Assembly: GCA_014529385.2 (NCBI GenBank)
Contig: CM043963.1
Location: 1,430,001 to 1,494,000 of the forward strand
Reading direction: 5' to 3'
DNA: 64,000 nt
Origin: Adiantum capillus-veneris
Taxonomy: Eukaryota > Streptophyta > Polypodiopsida > Polypodiales > Pteridaceae
In this document: positions 45,017 to 57,071 of the stretch, piece after piece
How the letters are laid out: each line of letters opens with the position of its first letter
Position numbering within the stretch: the stretch's first letter is position 1
Made by a program: the position numbers and the translations under genes
The notes under the pieces: generated by a model
The model's database searches: none
What the model was told of the DNA's origin: nothing
Seen by the model: only the letters and a program-made list of their open reading frames with translations

Positions 45017-46206
45017 ATAGTGGGCTGATTGTGAACAAATCCAAGAGAAAGGTTATGCTTGTGAAAGCCAACCATAAGGAGAAGCCATGCATTGTGTACA
45101 ACAATGAGACACTTGGAGTTGTTGAGAGCTTTAAGTACCTTGGCCTTAAGGTTTTGTCCAATCACAATTGGCATGAATGTGCTATGTGTCATTTGGAAGC
45201 GGGAAAGAGAGCATATTATGCATTTGAAAACATGTGTAATGTGGGAAACATCAAGTGTTGGGTTCTCAAGAAGTATCTTTTTGATGCATTGGTGACACCG
45301 GTTCTTCTTTATGGAGTTGAAGTGTGGGGCGGGCGCATCTCAAACTCTACTTGGAAAGAGTTTGAGAATGTCCAAAAGTGTTTTCTCACAAACTTTCTCC
45401 AAGTGAAGACACAAACACCATATAAGCTCCTACTTCTTGAGTTGGGATGTCTTCCAATTGAGGTTATGGACATGGAAAGGGTTGTGGAGTACATGATAAA
45501 GATGCGTCAAAACCCCTCACATCGACTTCCTACAATTGCATGGGAAGCAAGAAAAAAAGTTCAAAAGATGCATAAAAGCAAGATCTTGAGCACGGGATGG
45601 ATGCAAGACATAAAGAAGTGGTTTGGGAGATGGGATGCGTTACACTTGGTACATGATGCTTCAATTGACTCCCAAGTGAATGAAGCTTTTCTACAACACC
45701 AATGTATTACAGCTTGGGAGAAATTCGGGGGTCACGCTTCCTATATTACACCATCCATATTGCCCCCAACTACAAAACCATGTTCTTCACTGAAAGAGGA
45801 AACCGTACTCACAGTTACATGCTTGAGCCTATCCCCTTGTCAGTGATATGCACTATCGCAACCATTTGGCTTAGCTCCCATTTCCTTCGATGCGAGATAG
45901 GGCGTTGGGGCAATGGAGAAGAGTCAAATAGATTGTGCACATTATGCTCACTGCAAGTTCGAGAGTCTGAGTAACACACACTACTAGAGTGCTCAGCTTT
46001 TGGTCACATCCGAACTTGCTTCTCTCACATTTTCAGCCATAACTTAGACCTACACACTTTCCTCTCCCAAGCAAAGTGTGGGATCTCCATTGCGACTCTC
46101 ATCACCACAATTTTGGATCATCGAGAGTCACTCATCAACCATACACATACTACATCACATGTAACTTTGGTCCCATAGGTCATATTTGACCTCCGAGGAC
46201 AATAAT

Positions 46207-46210
<4 letters not shown>
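45016..46210 (+). pseudogene. LINE copy 2: 5'-truncated ORF2 end plus 3' UTR
   Basis: The protein reads 'HSGLIVNKSKRKVMLVKANH' onward and parallels copy 1 (1-1188): 'KYLGLKVLSNHNWHECAM', 'LVTPVLLYGVEVWGG', 'KKWFGRWDALHLVHDASIDS'. A frameshift near 45735 moves it to the frame with 'FTERGNRTHSYMLEPIPLSV', and a stop (TAA, 45972) cuts the zinc motif CTLCSLQVRESE before its His. The 3' UTR matches copy 1 up to 'aataataaaa'. The element starts at the same RT position as copy 1 base ~46 and is flanked on both sides by (TC)n. Confidence 0.87.
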
Positions 46211-46284
<74 letters not shown>

Positions 46285-46292
46285 CACACACA
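46211..46292. repeat. (TC)36(CA)n microsatellite after LINE copy 2
   Basis: TC units at 46211-46282 pass into CA-rich repeats to about 46300, then looser CA-rich sequence. Confidence 0.95.
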
Positions 46293-46300
46293 TACACTCA

Positions 46301-46968
46301 CACACACGCATTTACGCTGCACACTCACAAGCACATACGCACTCGCACGCACACATTCAAACAAACACGCGCACGCCATACGGACGCACAAGAAGAAGAC
46401 CACAGAAAACTTAACATCGATGCCCAAAGCAATGAAGAATGACGACCAAAATCACGCAATGGCGACGAAGAATCAAGAAATGTCGTTGGAGGCATGCCCC
46501 ACCCGGTGGCCCCGAAAGTGACAAACGCGCCGACTCACCAGCAAAGCCCGCCATTCTCCGATATTTGTCCACGACGCATCTCCGCAGTAAACATCCGTAT
46601 GGTAATCTATTTTTCCGTTCTCAGTCCAAAACCTTGTATAAAAAACATTTGTATATTGCCACCTCTCTCTAGGTGATGGTCACAAAGGGACACCTAGGAG
46701 ATATCATTTCTAAATTCTCATAAAACAAAGCAAGGGTCATCCATCTGGGACCCGACTCCTTGCTTTGTCTCTCTTGATTAGGGCCCTAAACCTAATCAGA
46801 TTATCCTAAACTAATGCAGCCTACACCTATAAAAGAACACTGAGAGGTCACTATCAGGGGGACAGCACTTCAGAAGGAAGCCATGCACACACACTGACTC
46901 CAAGGGTCATCACACACAAGAGTAGGATCTCCGTGCATATAGAATGTTTTCCTAGAGGATGCACTATA

Positions 46969-47064
<96 letters not shown>

Positions 47065-47171
47065 CGCTCTCTCACCACGGTCTCCATCTCACCAAAACTA
47101 AGTTTTTTGTAAATACCACTTTGAATCAAGTTTGCCCTCACATCCCAAGGGGTTTTCATCATCTACGTCTA

Positions 47172-47218
<47 letters not shown>

Positions 47219-47440
47219 AGTGTGTTGTATTACTGTTATTTTAATTACTATTGTCCGTCTCCTAGCCGCTCAAAGCTAGGTGGTGCCCCTTGTTTACTCT
47301 CTATGACGAGTTCGGCGTGCATGGTCCTCACGTAGAGGCCACTGGGGTGTGTTCTGCACTTGCGCTTGTCATTTTGTGCTCCCACAGAGAAGGGATTCTT
47401 GGAAACCTCTAGTTTACAACGTTGAAAATGATGCACGTCA
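46301..47440 (+). other. Possible LTR/promoter and leader of element C; two (TC)n arrays
   Basis: TATAAAAG at about 46826-46833 lies in a stretch that could be the LTR of the Gypsy element whose gag follows. I could not find LTR ends or a convincing primer-binding site. (TC)n arrays lie at about 46973-47075 (with CGCTCGCT near its end) and 47176-47216. Confidence 0.35.
46973..47075. repeat. (TC)n microsatellite
   Basis: More than 40 TC units with a CGCTCG interruption near 47061-47068. Confidence 0.95.
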
Positions 47441-48007
47441 TTGACCATGGACGAGTGGCTACGGGAATTCTCTAATTGGAGAACAGAGGAGGAAGAAATT
47501 GAAGAAGCACTGACCGCCTTCATCAAAGTACTGCTGCTGGAATACACCATCGTTAACATCCAAGAAGTAAGTCCTCCGTCTCATATCTCTCATTCTAATT
47601 GCAAATCAAGAGCCACTAGAGGGAGGGCTGCAGGCTGCTCTCATTGTCGTCACCCACCACACTCTATCAATGAGTGCCGTCAAACAGAGGTAAAGGAGAA
47701 GCGTAAATCCGCTACATCGAAGTCCACCACGAAGAGATCATCCATATTAAGGGATAAAAGAGGTTGGTAAAGCCTCTCTTCCCCAAGGAATCTGAAAGTA
47801 AAGGTATAGCATCTGCTCCTAAGTGACCCAAAGGGGCTAATCGTGCCAAAGGAAAAGGAGGGCTTGGCCAATCCTAAATCACATGACCCCAAGGAAGAAG
47901 AAACACCTGGCCACGCAAGTGCTTTGAGTTTGGAAAGTAGAATTGTGCCTAGGCTGCCAAAAAGAAGGTCATCCGAAGCAAAGTGGCAGAAGATTTCCTA
48001 TTGATTT
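47441..48007 (+). pseudogene. Unrecognised frame with CCHC knuckle
   Basis: The frame 47441-47770 reads 'DEWLREFSNWRTEEEEIEEA' and then a perfect C-x2-C-x4-H-x4-C knuckle, CSHCRHPPHSINEC (about 47634-47675), with a basic tail. A nucleic-acid-binding role is plausible. It may be an upstream frame of element C, but I know no homologue. Downstream to 48007 frames are short and broken. Confidence 0.4.
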
Positions 48008-48738
48008 GTGGCGCGCATACAAGTGCTGCCAATTCACTTCAACAACCCCGAAGTAGAGGTGGTGAGGAGGTTCCCATGCCCTAGAGAGGAGTGTTTTGAC
48101 TACTGTCCTCCTGGCTGTTTTGGAGGAAGGGTAGAGGGCCTTCCTCCTCTCCCCATAAAACTCATCTTGAAGAAACTATCTACCATAGGTGAAACCCAGT
48201 GGGCCGGAGATGAGAACTATAGTTAAATGGTGTGGAATTCATGCAACGATCCAATAACAATAACTACTTGCAAATGTTTCTATCTAAAAGGCTAGGAGTG
48301 GTCAAACACATCATCATCATTCCATATGTGTTGAGCAATGAAGGGAAAGTGGAGCCTATGAAGGGCAATGACCTCCTGTGGATGTGCCGATTTATCAACA
48401 CCGGCATGGTAAGGGTATAAGTGAGTACTCCACACTGTGTGCATCATGGATAACGGACCAATCGCTTTTTTGTTTAGGTTTTTGCAACAAATGCACATAA
48501 ATATATATGTAGATAGGAAGATTTTCTATCAACAGAAGATTGTGTATCTATTTGGTGCTGCGGTGCTAGGAGAGATCCTTAGATCCCCAAACCCCATTAT
48601 CCTCCCCGTGTTGGATTACTATCACTCCTTCAATGTTTCAGTTTTAGCATGTTCTGATCTATCCACCCAACCCTGTAAGAAAGCCGCTAAGCTACTTATT
48701 GTTTTTTTTTTAAGTTTGAAAATAATCTTGTTTTTGCA
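48008..48738 (+). other. Short frames, no recognised function
   Basis: Two successive frames (48008-48226, 'FPCPREECFDYCPPGCFGG', and 48232-48420) and a Phe-rich frame from 48437 precede the gag start. Cysteine spacing in the first is suggestive, but no family is recognised. Confidence 0.3.
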
Positions 48739-49740
48739 ATGGCAAACATTTCCTTCCCAACCTTCACGGGTAAGGTGGCGGAAGATTCTTCATATTTTCT
48801 GGATAATCTTGAGATAGCATGTGTCATCTCTGGAAGGTATGAGCATATTTTTCCACTATTAATAAGTGGAAGCAAGATCATGGTACAACGCCTTGGTGCA
48901 AGCCACCGAGAAGAGGTGGGATCTGCTAAGAGAAACATTCCTAAGGCAATTTGGAGAAGGCATCACATCCAAGAAACTATGGCAATCATTGATGGAGTTG
49001 AAGCAAGGAGCTTATGGCTGAGTATGTAGCCATACAAATCAAAGTTTTTGGATCTATGGGGACGATGGGTTGCATCGCTGAGGGAGGATGAAGGGGCACC
49101 CAATTTCCTAAAGAAAGACCAATTTATGGCTGGCTTATGGCCAATTCTTAAAGACAAGGTGAAGGGAAGGTTTTTTGCTACGTATGAGGTAGCAGTTAGC
49201 CCGCCTTAAAGATAAGAAGTTGCATCTAAAAGCCCAAACTACTAAGGAAGAGGAACCGGGAAGGGCCCCTGACCACACCTAGTTGAACCTGCAGCAGTCG
49301 TCCAAAGGAATCATCCATAAGAACTGGCTAAAGATCGACAAGGCCTGCTCAACCGAATCACCAGCCAGTTAGAGAATCTTTCAGTACATCTGGTGCAGCA
49401 AGTGCATGCACCTTCCAGAAATCCAGAGCAAGGAAGAGGGCAGCAAAGATAGAATCAAGACTACCATTGTTACAACTGTGGAGAGGACGTCCATGGCATG
49501 TACTACTATCCTCATCCAAGAAGGCAGAATGTCAACAGAGGAGGAAGGCAGAATCAGATCTCTCCACCAAGGGTGATACCACCACCACCCAGGAAACTAG
49601 AGCATATTGCACCGGTCCAAATCCTTTGACCACTCGTACAACCACCACTGCAACCTCTCATTCCACCACTACCTCCACCACCTACTGGAAACCAAGTAGT
49701 AAGTATCATCAACCTTGAAGCTAAAGGGAAGGTAAAGATA
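48739..49740 (+). pseudogene. Element C gag with degenerate zinc knuckle
   Basis: ATG 48739 starts 'MANISFPTFTGKVAEDSSYF' and 'LDNLEIACVISGRYEHIFPL', a Gypsy gag opening. Later frames give 'SKFLDLWGRWVASLREDEGA', 'NFLKKDQFMAGLWPILKDKV' and 'KGRFFATYEVA'. A knuckle, CYNCGEDVHGMYYY (about 49471-49512), has Tyr in place of the last Cys. A Pro-rich linker follows. Stops and frame changes make it inactive. Confidence 0.75.
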
Positions 49741-49909
49741 GAAGAGCATGTCAAAGAGAAGGACAAAGGGAAAGGAAAATAAAAGAAGTGGATTCCATGG
49801 GAGTGAAGCATGCTAGAGGCACGAAGAGGCCTCTCAAAGGGAGAAAAAGATGAAAGGAAAAGGAGAGTCTAGCAAGCATGCGTCTGAGCCTCAATGAAAG
49901 ATTGACATT

Positions 49910-50428
49910 GTGGATTTTTCACTAGGTGAGTATGCTAAACCATATGACTTAATTCAAGATGTTTTGATGCAGGGTCCGAAAATAACCTGGCCCCAATTAC
50001 TTCATCTTGCACCAAGGATGAGGAGACAAAGGACGAAGATGGTAAGTACAAGGAAGTCAAGACCAAGGATAGCTGGGGCTATCTCTGGGAGAAATCAAGA
50101 CGACATCCTACCTATCATGGATGCCCACATCAAAGGGCAATGTATCTCAAATATTTATATAGATTGTGGCGCAAAAATATGCGTCATGAGTGAGAAAATG
50201 ATGCGCCATCTAGGCCTAGAGGTAAGTAGGGTGGCACCCTGCCGAGCTAAAATGGAAAATAACGTCAAAGTGAAATGCGTAGACATTGTGAATGCAGTCA
50301 AGGTGAAGGCATTCAACATAGAAGAGGAGGTAGACATTTTTGTCATGCCACACAAAGGGGAGGGCTACCCTATCATTCTCGGAAGACCATGGCTCATGGC
50401 TATGGAGGCAAAGCAGGATTGGAGTACT
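49910..50428 (+). pseudogene. Element C aspartic protease, cut by element D
   Basis: The frame reads 'HIKGQCISNIYIDCGAKICV' with DCGA where DTG/DSG-A is usual, then 'MMRHLGLEVSRVAPC', 'VDIFVMPHKGEG' and 'YPIILGRPWLMAMEAKQDW', the family's second conserved block. Two codons later the LTR of D begins at 50429. The remainder of C should lie beyond D, outside the window. Confidence 0.75.
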
Positions 50429-51617
50429 TGTTAGAAGCTGGACACACTCCACGAAAACTAACTACTCGAAAGATTATCATTTTTTGTAATTATTCATTTA
50501 TTGAGGAAACCCAATTTTTCACCTTGTAAATATTGGGGCTTAATAGAAGTTTCCAGATTGTATCCCAGTTCTGGTAGTTAGATTGAGTAGTTGGTTAATT
50601 TGGAACTTTAGGGTTTGAGAATTGTAAGGTATATATACCACTTTTTGACCTTCATGAAAAACCTTTTGTCATTTTTAAAAAGAGAGTTTTGAAGTCTGTG
50701 AGTGAGCGTACTGTGTACGAGAGAGAGTGTGAGCTTCATCTTGACGCTACGTGTGCACCGGTAATCAAAATCGAGTGCGGAGAAGTGCAGCGTGTTGCCC
50801 TCGACGAGAGCTACGCGCCAATATCTACATTGCACGTGTACGGTCCGGTTTTGCGAGCTCCTTCTACGAGCTTCATTTGGTGATTCTGTGAGCATACATT
50901 GTCCGATTTTGCATTGCAGTACATCCACGCGTTCACATTGAGTAGAGCTACACATTAGGCACTTAAGATTTTGGAAACGGAGACCTGCAAATTTCGGCCA
51001 GACATCCTACGTGATTTTGCACCCGTTGTTTTGGGTTGGGGTTTTGGTTCATAGACCTTAGGGAGAGCGACCTATTGGTATTAGTAGGGTCTTCTTCAAG
51101 TTCTATGGTGTTTCGAGATTGTTTGATGGGTGTTCGGCTCTAGAAAGCGTTGTAGGAAGTTTCCTCTTATGCACTCTTCAAGGCTGTGACTTAGACAATT
51201 GGTAGAGACCTCTGTAGGAATTAGTTAGGAGTCGATCGAGTGTAGGTTGACACCTTATACTTGCTTCCACGCGCCTGCGGGTCGAGCTTCGTCCTTAGCT
51301 GACAAATCTTGTTAGGTGAGTTCTCCGGGTAGGTCACCTAATAAAAATGTAACCTATCACATGAGTTCAACAGAAGGGTATTTAAAGTTCTTGAAACTTA
51401 CAAAAATATATATACAAAAGGGTATTATTTTTTCAAATTTGAAAAAAACTTACAGATTTTAAAAGAAAAGGGTACATTATATTCTTAATAAAATTCACAG
51501 ATAAGGGATTTTACAAACATGTCTTGGACGCACGTGATATGGTAGTTTTACACATAGTGAACCCCCCGAGGTGAATTCTTGCTGTGCTGATGTCCGTCGC
51601 GGCGTATCCGTCCAACA
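50429..51617 (+). repeat. Element D 5' LTR
   Basis: The 1189-bp LTR runs from TGTTAGAAGC to TCCGTCCAACA, judged by the primer-binding site and the break in element C. A TATATATA box lies at 50630-50637. A purine-rich 'gagagagagtgtgagctt' and half of the leader palindrome (AGACATCCTACG, about 51000) are inside, as in the E LTR, so the two LTR families are related. Confidence 0.82.
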
Positions 51618-51618
51618 T

Positions 51619-51636
51619 TGGCGCCGCTGCCGGGGA
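51619..51636 (+). other. Element D primer-binding site (tRNA-Asp type)
   Basis: TGGCGCCGCTGCCGGGGA lies one base after the LTR end CCAACA and is identical to that of E. Confidence 0.9.
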
Positions 51637-53451
51637 GGAAAACCTTAGGTAGGTGACCAAGACTAGTCCTTGAGGATAGGGATTTTTGGCTTGCCAAGAG
51701 TCTCGTTTTACATTTAGATAGGACCAGAGGGTGGAGGACTCTCTAGGTCTTAGAGGGAGTCTAGGAAGTGTGTGTCTGGCCTAGATCCTTTGACGTAGGT
51801 AGATTTAGGTAGACTAAGATAGGTTTAGGTATTAGTTGAGTTCTTGAGTAGGAGTTGGAGTGGTAGAAGCAGTGAGGGGAGAGCTTGAGAGTCCGGAGAG
51901 GACAGAAAGCAACCAAAACACCATTTCACATGATGAGTAGGAGTAGAGTAAGTAGGACATCATGATTCAGGATCTAGAGCACTTCATGCATGTATAATTG
52001 CTTGGTAAATTCATCACAAGTTTGTAAAAGACGTAAAAAGACGTAAAAGTGTGTTTGAAAGCTTAAGTGAAGTCCAAAAGTTAATGTGAGTGTTTCTGAT
52101 AGAGTTGCAGAGCATCAGGAGCATTTCTGTTAGGAAAATAATTAATTTCAAGCTAGGAGACATCCTACGCATAGGATGTCTACATGCTAATCCAGTGGGA
52201 ATTTTGGGATTTTGAGTTGACCAGTGTGTCCAGAAGGTGGGGTTTACCCTATTTTCAATTGGAAAGTGGAAATTTGACCATATCTTGACAGGATAAGGTC
52301 AGATAGAGTGAAACTGCCAGACATCCTACCCAAATTGTGCCAAAGCATTATTTTAAGACCAAAACCATATGATGGCTGCATGAGCATGACCTGCATGAAA
52401 TAATGAGTGACTGAGAGGGGTTTCATCTCATTTGGGTGAGAAAATTTGGGTTCAAAGCGGACTTTAGCACTTTTGACTGAAAAAGGCAAGAACATCTAAA
52501 ATTGGGGACTTTTGAAATTCAAACCAAAATCTAAGCATACCACTGGGTTGTTGACATCAAGGGGAAGCTGTGGATCAAGTCTGGGGTCAAACAGGCCAAA
52601 AAGCATCCTACGCGTAGGATGTCTTCTGTGTGATTTTTCACTCCAAACCTAATTTTGAGCATACCAAAGTAATCATAAACTCAAGGGAAGCCTGTGTTTT
52701 GAATTTGAAGTCATTCTGATGAAAAAGACATCCTACACGTAGGATGTCTAAAGCAAGAAATTAAATCTAGATACTAACAGTGGGCATAGCAAGGTGTTGT
52801 ATAGCCTGAGGCAAGCCCCCTATTCAATTTTGGTCCAAATTGGAGTTGATTAGATTGATCAAGATCAACACAACAGGCTGTTGGAACAAATTTCTGATCC
52901 ATTGACTAGCTTATAGGTGTCCAAATCAAAAAACAAAAATAGATGTGGACTCAGCACATCAAGGGGAATCCATAGTGCAAAAATCCAGGCAAAACAAAGT
53001 AGAAGACATCTTACGCGTAGGATGTCTATTGGGACCTAATGAAGAGAAAATTTGAATGGGCTTAGATAGTGAGATTCCATTTGGCTTAAGGTTTCCATAA
53101 CTTCTTTCAGAAGTGAATTTGGACTTTGTTTGTCCATTTGACAGAGCAAAGACTGAATTCAGACTTTTTCACATAAATTGACCAACATCCGAGGGAAGTA
53201 CAGTTCTAGATTAGCAGACCTAATCCAAAACATCAGCAGTGTATAAAATACAGTAGTGGTTGAGATAACTCTCCAATTATACCAATCATTATTAAGATAA
53301 CCTCTAGCAGATAAATACTTTGATTCGATTGCCGAAATTAAACACTTGTGTACATGTATATTCAGCAAACAGCAAAGCAAGAAGTTGTGCGGAGACTGAT
53401 CCTTTGCGAGGTGAGTGGTTGGATTTGTGGTAAATTGCATTGATAAGTTTG
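51637..53451 (+). other. Element D leader with palindrome array
   Basis: It is non-coding. Units homologous to the E leader surround each palindrome, for example 'ccactgggttgttgacatca' and 'aggggaagctgtgg' before 52602. D has five sites over 0.9 kb against ten in E. Confidence 0.85.
52158..53027. repeat. Array of 24-bp palindromes, element D leader
   Basis: Sites lie at 52158-52181 (ACGCAT centre), 52319-52331 (half), 52602-52624 (one base lost), 52726-52749 (ACACGT centre) and 53004-53027 (CTTACG in the left half). Intervals of 161, 283, 124 and 278 bp match four successive intervals in E (160, 290, 125 and 284). Confidence 0.93.
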
Positions 53452-54729
53452 ATGAATTTAAAATCAGGAAGATACATTTCTAGAGACAAGAAGGTGGCAG
53501 GTGACCAAGGTAGCTTAGTGTCCACCGAGGAGAGTGTAACTCAGGCAAGGCTAGATCCACTAGCACCGATTATTGAGGAAGGTAGTGATACTGACACTTA
53601 TTCAGACAAATCTTTCTTCATGATGGGTAGTCAATAGCCAGTAGGTTTCACCTATGATGGACCAATGCCAGGGGGAAGCACCTCCCTAAATCCTTTGAAT
53701 GATTCCAAGCTCACTGTGATCTTCTTAGAGGGAACAAACTCGAGGGGAGCCCTAGTCTATTCTGACTATCGAGGACGCAAGTGCATTTGTATCGAAGATA
53801 GGCCGGCACAAAGATTGGAGATAATTCGAGTCTATGATGATGGAGATAGATTCCGAGACAAAAAGGGGAACCACTATCTGATAGTCAGTAACCCTGAAGA
53901 TTACAACAGATATGGAGATAACGTGGCGAAAGGGAAAATGGTTTCAGAAGCTCAAGAACCGCCACCGAACATTGATCAGCCTAGAGAAATTTTTATGTAT
54001 GATAAGAAAACAACCAGGGTTCCAACTTATAATGAGAACGTGGGAATCTACAAGCATGAGAGTGAGGGTATAGTCGCTTACTTTCGCAGCAAAGAACCAT
54101 ACTTAAACGAATTGAGCAAAGACTAGGTTCTTTACTTATTCTCTTATGAAACTGCTATGGGGAAGGATATAGTTTTTGTTGACAGGTACGGGCGAGAATA
54201 CCAACGTATTCTACTAGAGGAGGTAGAAAAGGCGACAGTTCCAAGAGCATCAACATATGCCCCAGACGAAGTGCCAAGAGCCACCTACACCCCTAGCAAG
54301 TCGACGAATCCCTTTTCAGAAGATTATGATGCCACCTCACATTCTATCCGACCGCAGACGTTTAACAATCAAAACCAATCAGCAACTCAGTCATCATTGC
54401 AAGCATGGCTTCGACATAGTGCAACATTGGAACAAGACCGAAACCGAGATGGTTATCAAGCCGCAAGAGGGCTAAGGGATTTGCAAGAACCACCACTATA
54501 TTCAAGGTATCAAGGAGAGAGTAAGCCAAAGACTCAAGGGTCAATAGAGCCTAGAGGACCACCCATAGAACGAGTTTGAAGAGATGAACCATCTCTGGCG
54601 AGAACTGTTAGAAATTATGGCTTAGGAGCACCACTGGGAGAGGAACCAGCCTACTACAGAAGACCTGAGGAGGTATATCGATTAGGACGTGGAGATCCAA
54701 TGATGAGGTTTGTAGACCATCGTAGAAAT
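53452..54729 (+). pseudogene. Element D gag N-terminal region, in-frame stops
   Basis: ATG 53452 begins 'MNLKSGRYISRDKKVAGD'. One frame continues through stops at 53635, 54124 and 54577. Segments include 'ALVYSDYRGRKCICIEDRPA', 'DRFRDKKGNHYLIVSNPEDY', 'YKHESEGIVAYFRSKEPYLN' and 'DIVFVDRYGREYQRILLEE', with counterparts in E (38189-38721). No known domain is recognised. It lies where a matrix-like part of Gag would be. Confidence 0.75.
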
Positions 54730-56598
54730 AGACCTTCTCAAGTGCAAAAATGGGTAAACAAGAAAAATACAGGAAACAGAGACCCAAGAGATCATGTAGC
54801 AGCCTTTGTGCGTGTAATTAGAGCTGAAGAGGTGTTAGAATTCCCTAGACAATTTGGAGGGTTTGGACTAACCCTAGAGGATGATGCTGCTACTTGGTTT
54901 GACTCTATAGAGCGTAGAGACTTTGAGTCTATGGAGGAAGTGTTTGACGAATTTATCGAGGAATTCTCACAAAGGGGGATAGCTCATAATACCGTCTCAC
55001 AAATCCATAAATTCAAACCGAAAGATGGAGAATTTGTACGAAAGGCAACCCTAAGACTAAAAAGATATGTTAATTTCTGTCCTGTGGAAGAACTGTCAAC
55101 TCAGTCCAGACTTATGCTGATATTCATCTAAGGACTAAGGAATGCGGATCTCCAGAAAGACTTACATATGAAGAGGAGCACGACGTTGAATGAGTTGACC
55201 AAGGAAGCTCTTTACCTTGTGGACAATTGTGCAGTCTACAAAGAGGGGGAGTTCAAGGACCTTGATGGCGATTTATCTTCACAACAAAGTGGAAGCAAGT
55301 CTTCTAAGACAGCACCGAAAGGAGAAGTAGCTGTAAACCAAGAGCTGCTTGTAGATGAAGTGCTAAAAAAGATTAACTTCTACGCCAAACCCCAGGCTAA
55401 ACAGCCCAAGTGGTGTGCTATTGAACAAAAATGGACAAACCATGGGATAGAGGAATGTTATTATAATAAGGGATATGTGAGAGAGAGACCTTATGCTCCC
55501 CGAGCTCAGGTAGCATCTCCTCAAGTTCCACCCATGCCTAGGTATCAAGCAGGCAACCTACCACGACCTGTAGGTGTAGAAAGACCACAACCTGTGTTGG
55601 GGCAACAACCACCCCTACCAGGATTACGACAAGTCGGTATGAGATACACACCAACCGTAACCAAATAAGAGGAAAAGGCTTTGGTGCCTATGCATGCATA
55701 TTATGAAGATACCAACGGATATGCAGCAAACTCTGCCTATTATCCACTGGAAGAACCCTCGACACCAGAACCATGGAGCATGATAGGAAGTATAGGACCA
55801 CCAACAGCTGCACATGCATTAGGAGAAGGAAGATATAGCTTAGATGAACGAACATTGTTGTTCATAGCCAACGGAGGCATGGGCGGACAGAGACATGCAT
55901 ACCAACAAAGGGGAGCTCAAGGAGCACCTAAACAACCCAAGGGACCCTGCTACAACTATGGTGGAGAACATTGGCTAAGAGACTGTCCTCATGATGAAAT
56001 CATTAGAGTCAACGCATATTGCACCGAGTGTGGAGTTACTCATCTGATTCCCGATTGCCCTAAAAACCCAAGCAAAGGAGCAAAAACCACCTTGAACATG
56101 CTAGAAACAGTACCTTCCTGTGGAGGGTCAGAAAATGAAACAATCATACCTATTCAGGCGGTGACACGCGCCCAAGCTCAAAGAATGACAAATGAACCCA
56201 TAATGGAAGAGCCAAAAACTGATGCCCAAAGTTCAGAAATGAAAAATCAGAGAGGCACTTGGAAAGCTAGAAAGGCACGTACGAAATCCAGGAAAGAACA
56301 AGAGCAAACAGCTCTATCCGAGGAGTTAAAACATAGAAAGGATAGATTAGAGCGGTTAGAGGATCTAGCTAGCTTAAGTTCACACTCCACGGCAACCATA
56401 GCACCCAAGGAAATAGCAGAGCCCAAAAGTGTAGGATCAGGAGGATCTATACAGGCAGACAAGGTAAATGAGCAGTTGGATGCACTTCTAAAAGCTTATG
56501 AAGCCAGACTCAAAAAGAACCAAACCCAAGAGCAAAGGTGGATGACTTATCTATATGCAGAAATAGAAAAACAAAGGTTGGAATGTGTAAAAAGATGA
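54730..56598 (+). pseudogene. Element D gag capsid and zinc knuckles
   Basis: The same frame continues into the retrotransposon gag domain: 'PSQVQKWVNKKNTGNRDP', 'IRAEEVLEFPRQFGGFGLTL', 'ATWFDSIERRDFESMEEVF', 'RLKRYVNFCPVEELSTQSR'. A Pro-rich linker follows, then two Cys motifs: CYNYGGEHWLRDC, whose second Cys is Tyr, and CTECGVTHLIPDC. A basic, Glu-rich helical part ends at TGA 56596-56598. In-frame TAA codons at 55129 and 55666 interrupt it. At 55129 E has Gln, so CAA-to-TAA is likely. Confidence 0.85.
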
Positions 56599-57065
56599 TT
56601 GAAACAGCGCAATCATTGATGGAAGACCCACTGGGTAAACCTGCAAATTGGCATGAAGCACCAGCTCCAACCCCTATCCAACCAACTTTAGAGGAACAAG
56701 TAGAAACAAAGGAAAGACTCACTAATGCCTATGAGTCTAGAGAAGAACCTATCATAGTGCCAAATACAACAGATGAGGCAAGTGACGGGTTCCAGCCTAA
56801 AACATTGACAGAAATGGGTAAGGACTGTAACGGTCTAGATGATCTGTGGAAGCAAATCCATGAGGCCAACGAGGCAAATAAGATGAGTAACCACATGAAT
56901 AGCACGAGAAAAGAAAATGTGATCTTACCTCCTATTGAAGAATTTGAGGCAAGGTCACAAATGAACTTTGAGATGCATTCGCAAGGGGGAGACCGGGGAT
57001 CAATTAGTTCGGGACACAGCCAACCAGACTCGCTGAAAACTTTACCCTCTTACCAAGGAGAGTAG
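56538..57065 (+). pseudogene. Element D gag-protease linker
   Basis: A frame change near 56580 carries the reading on as 'KMIETAQSLMEDPLGKPANW', 'DLWKQIHEANEANKMSNHM' and 'IEEFEARSQMNFEMHSQGGD'. It aligns with residues 140-290 of the E 888-aa protein. It ends at TAG 57063, and the same frame resumes with 'PSQRLFSNKVMDSQGLIELL'. Confidence 0.78.
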
Positions 57066-57071
57066 TCTGAA

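Noticed and set aside
51619-51636. tRNA gene remnant
   Set aside because: Only 18 bases match the tRNA-Asp 3' end, and the position right after the LTR identifies a primer-binding site.
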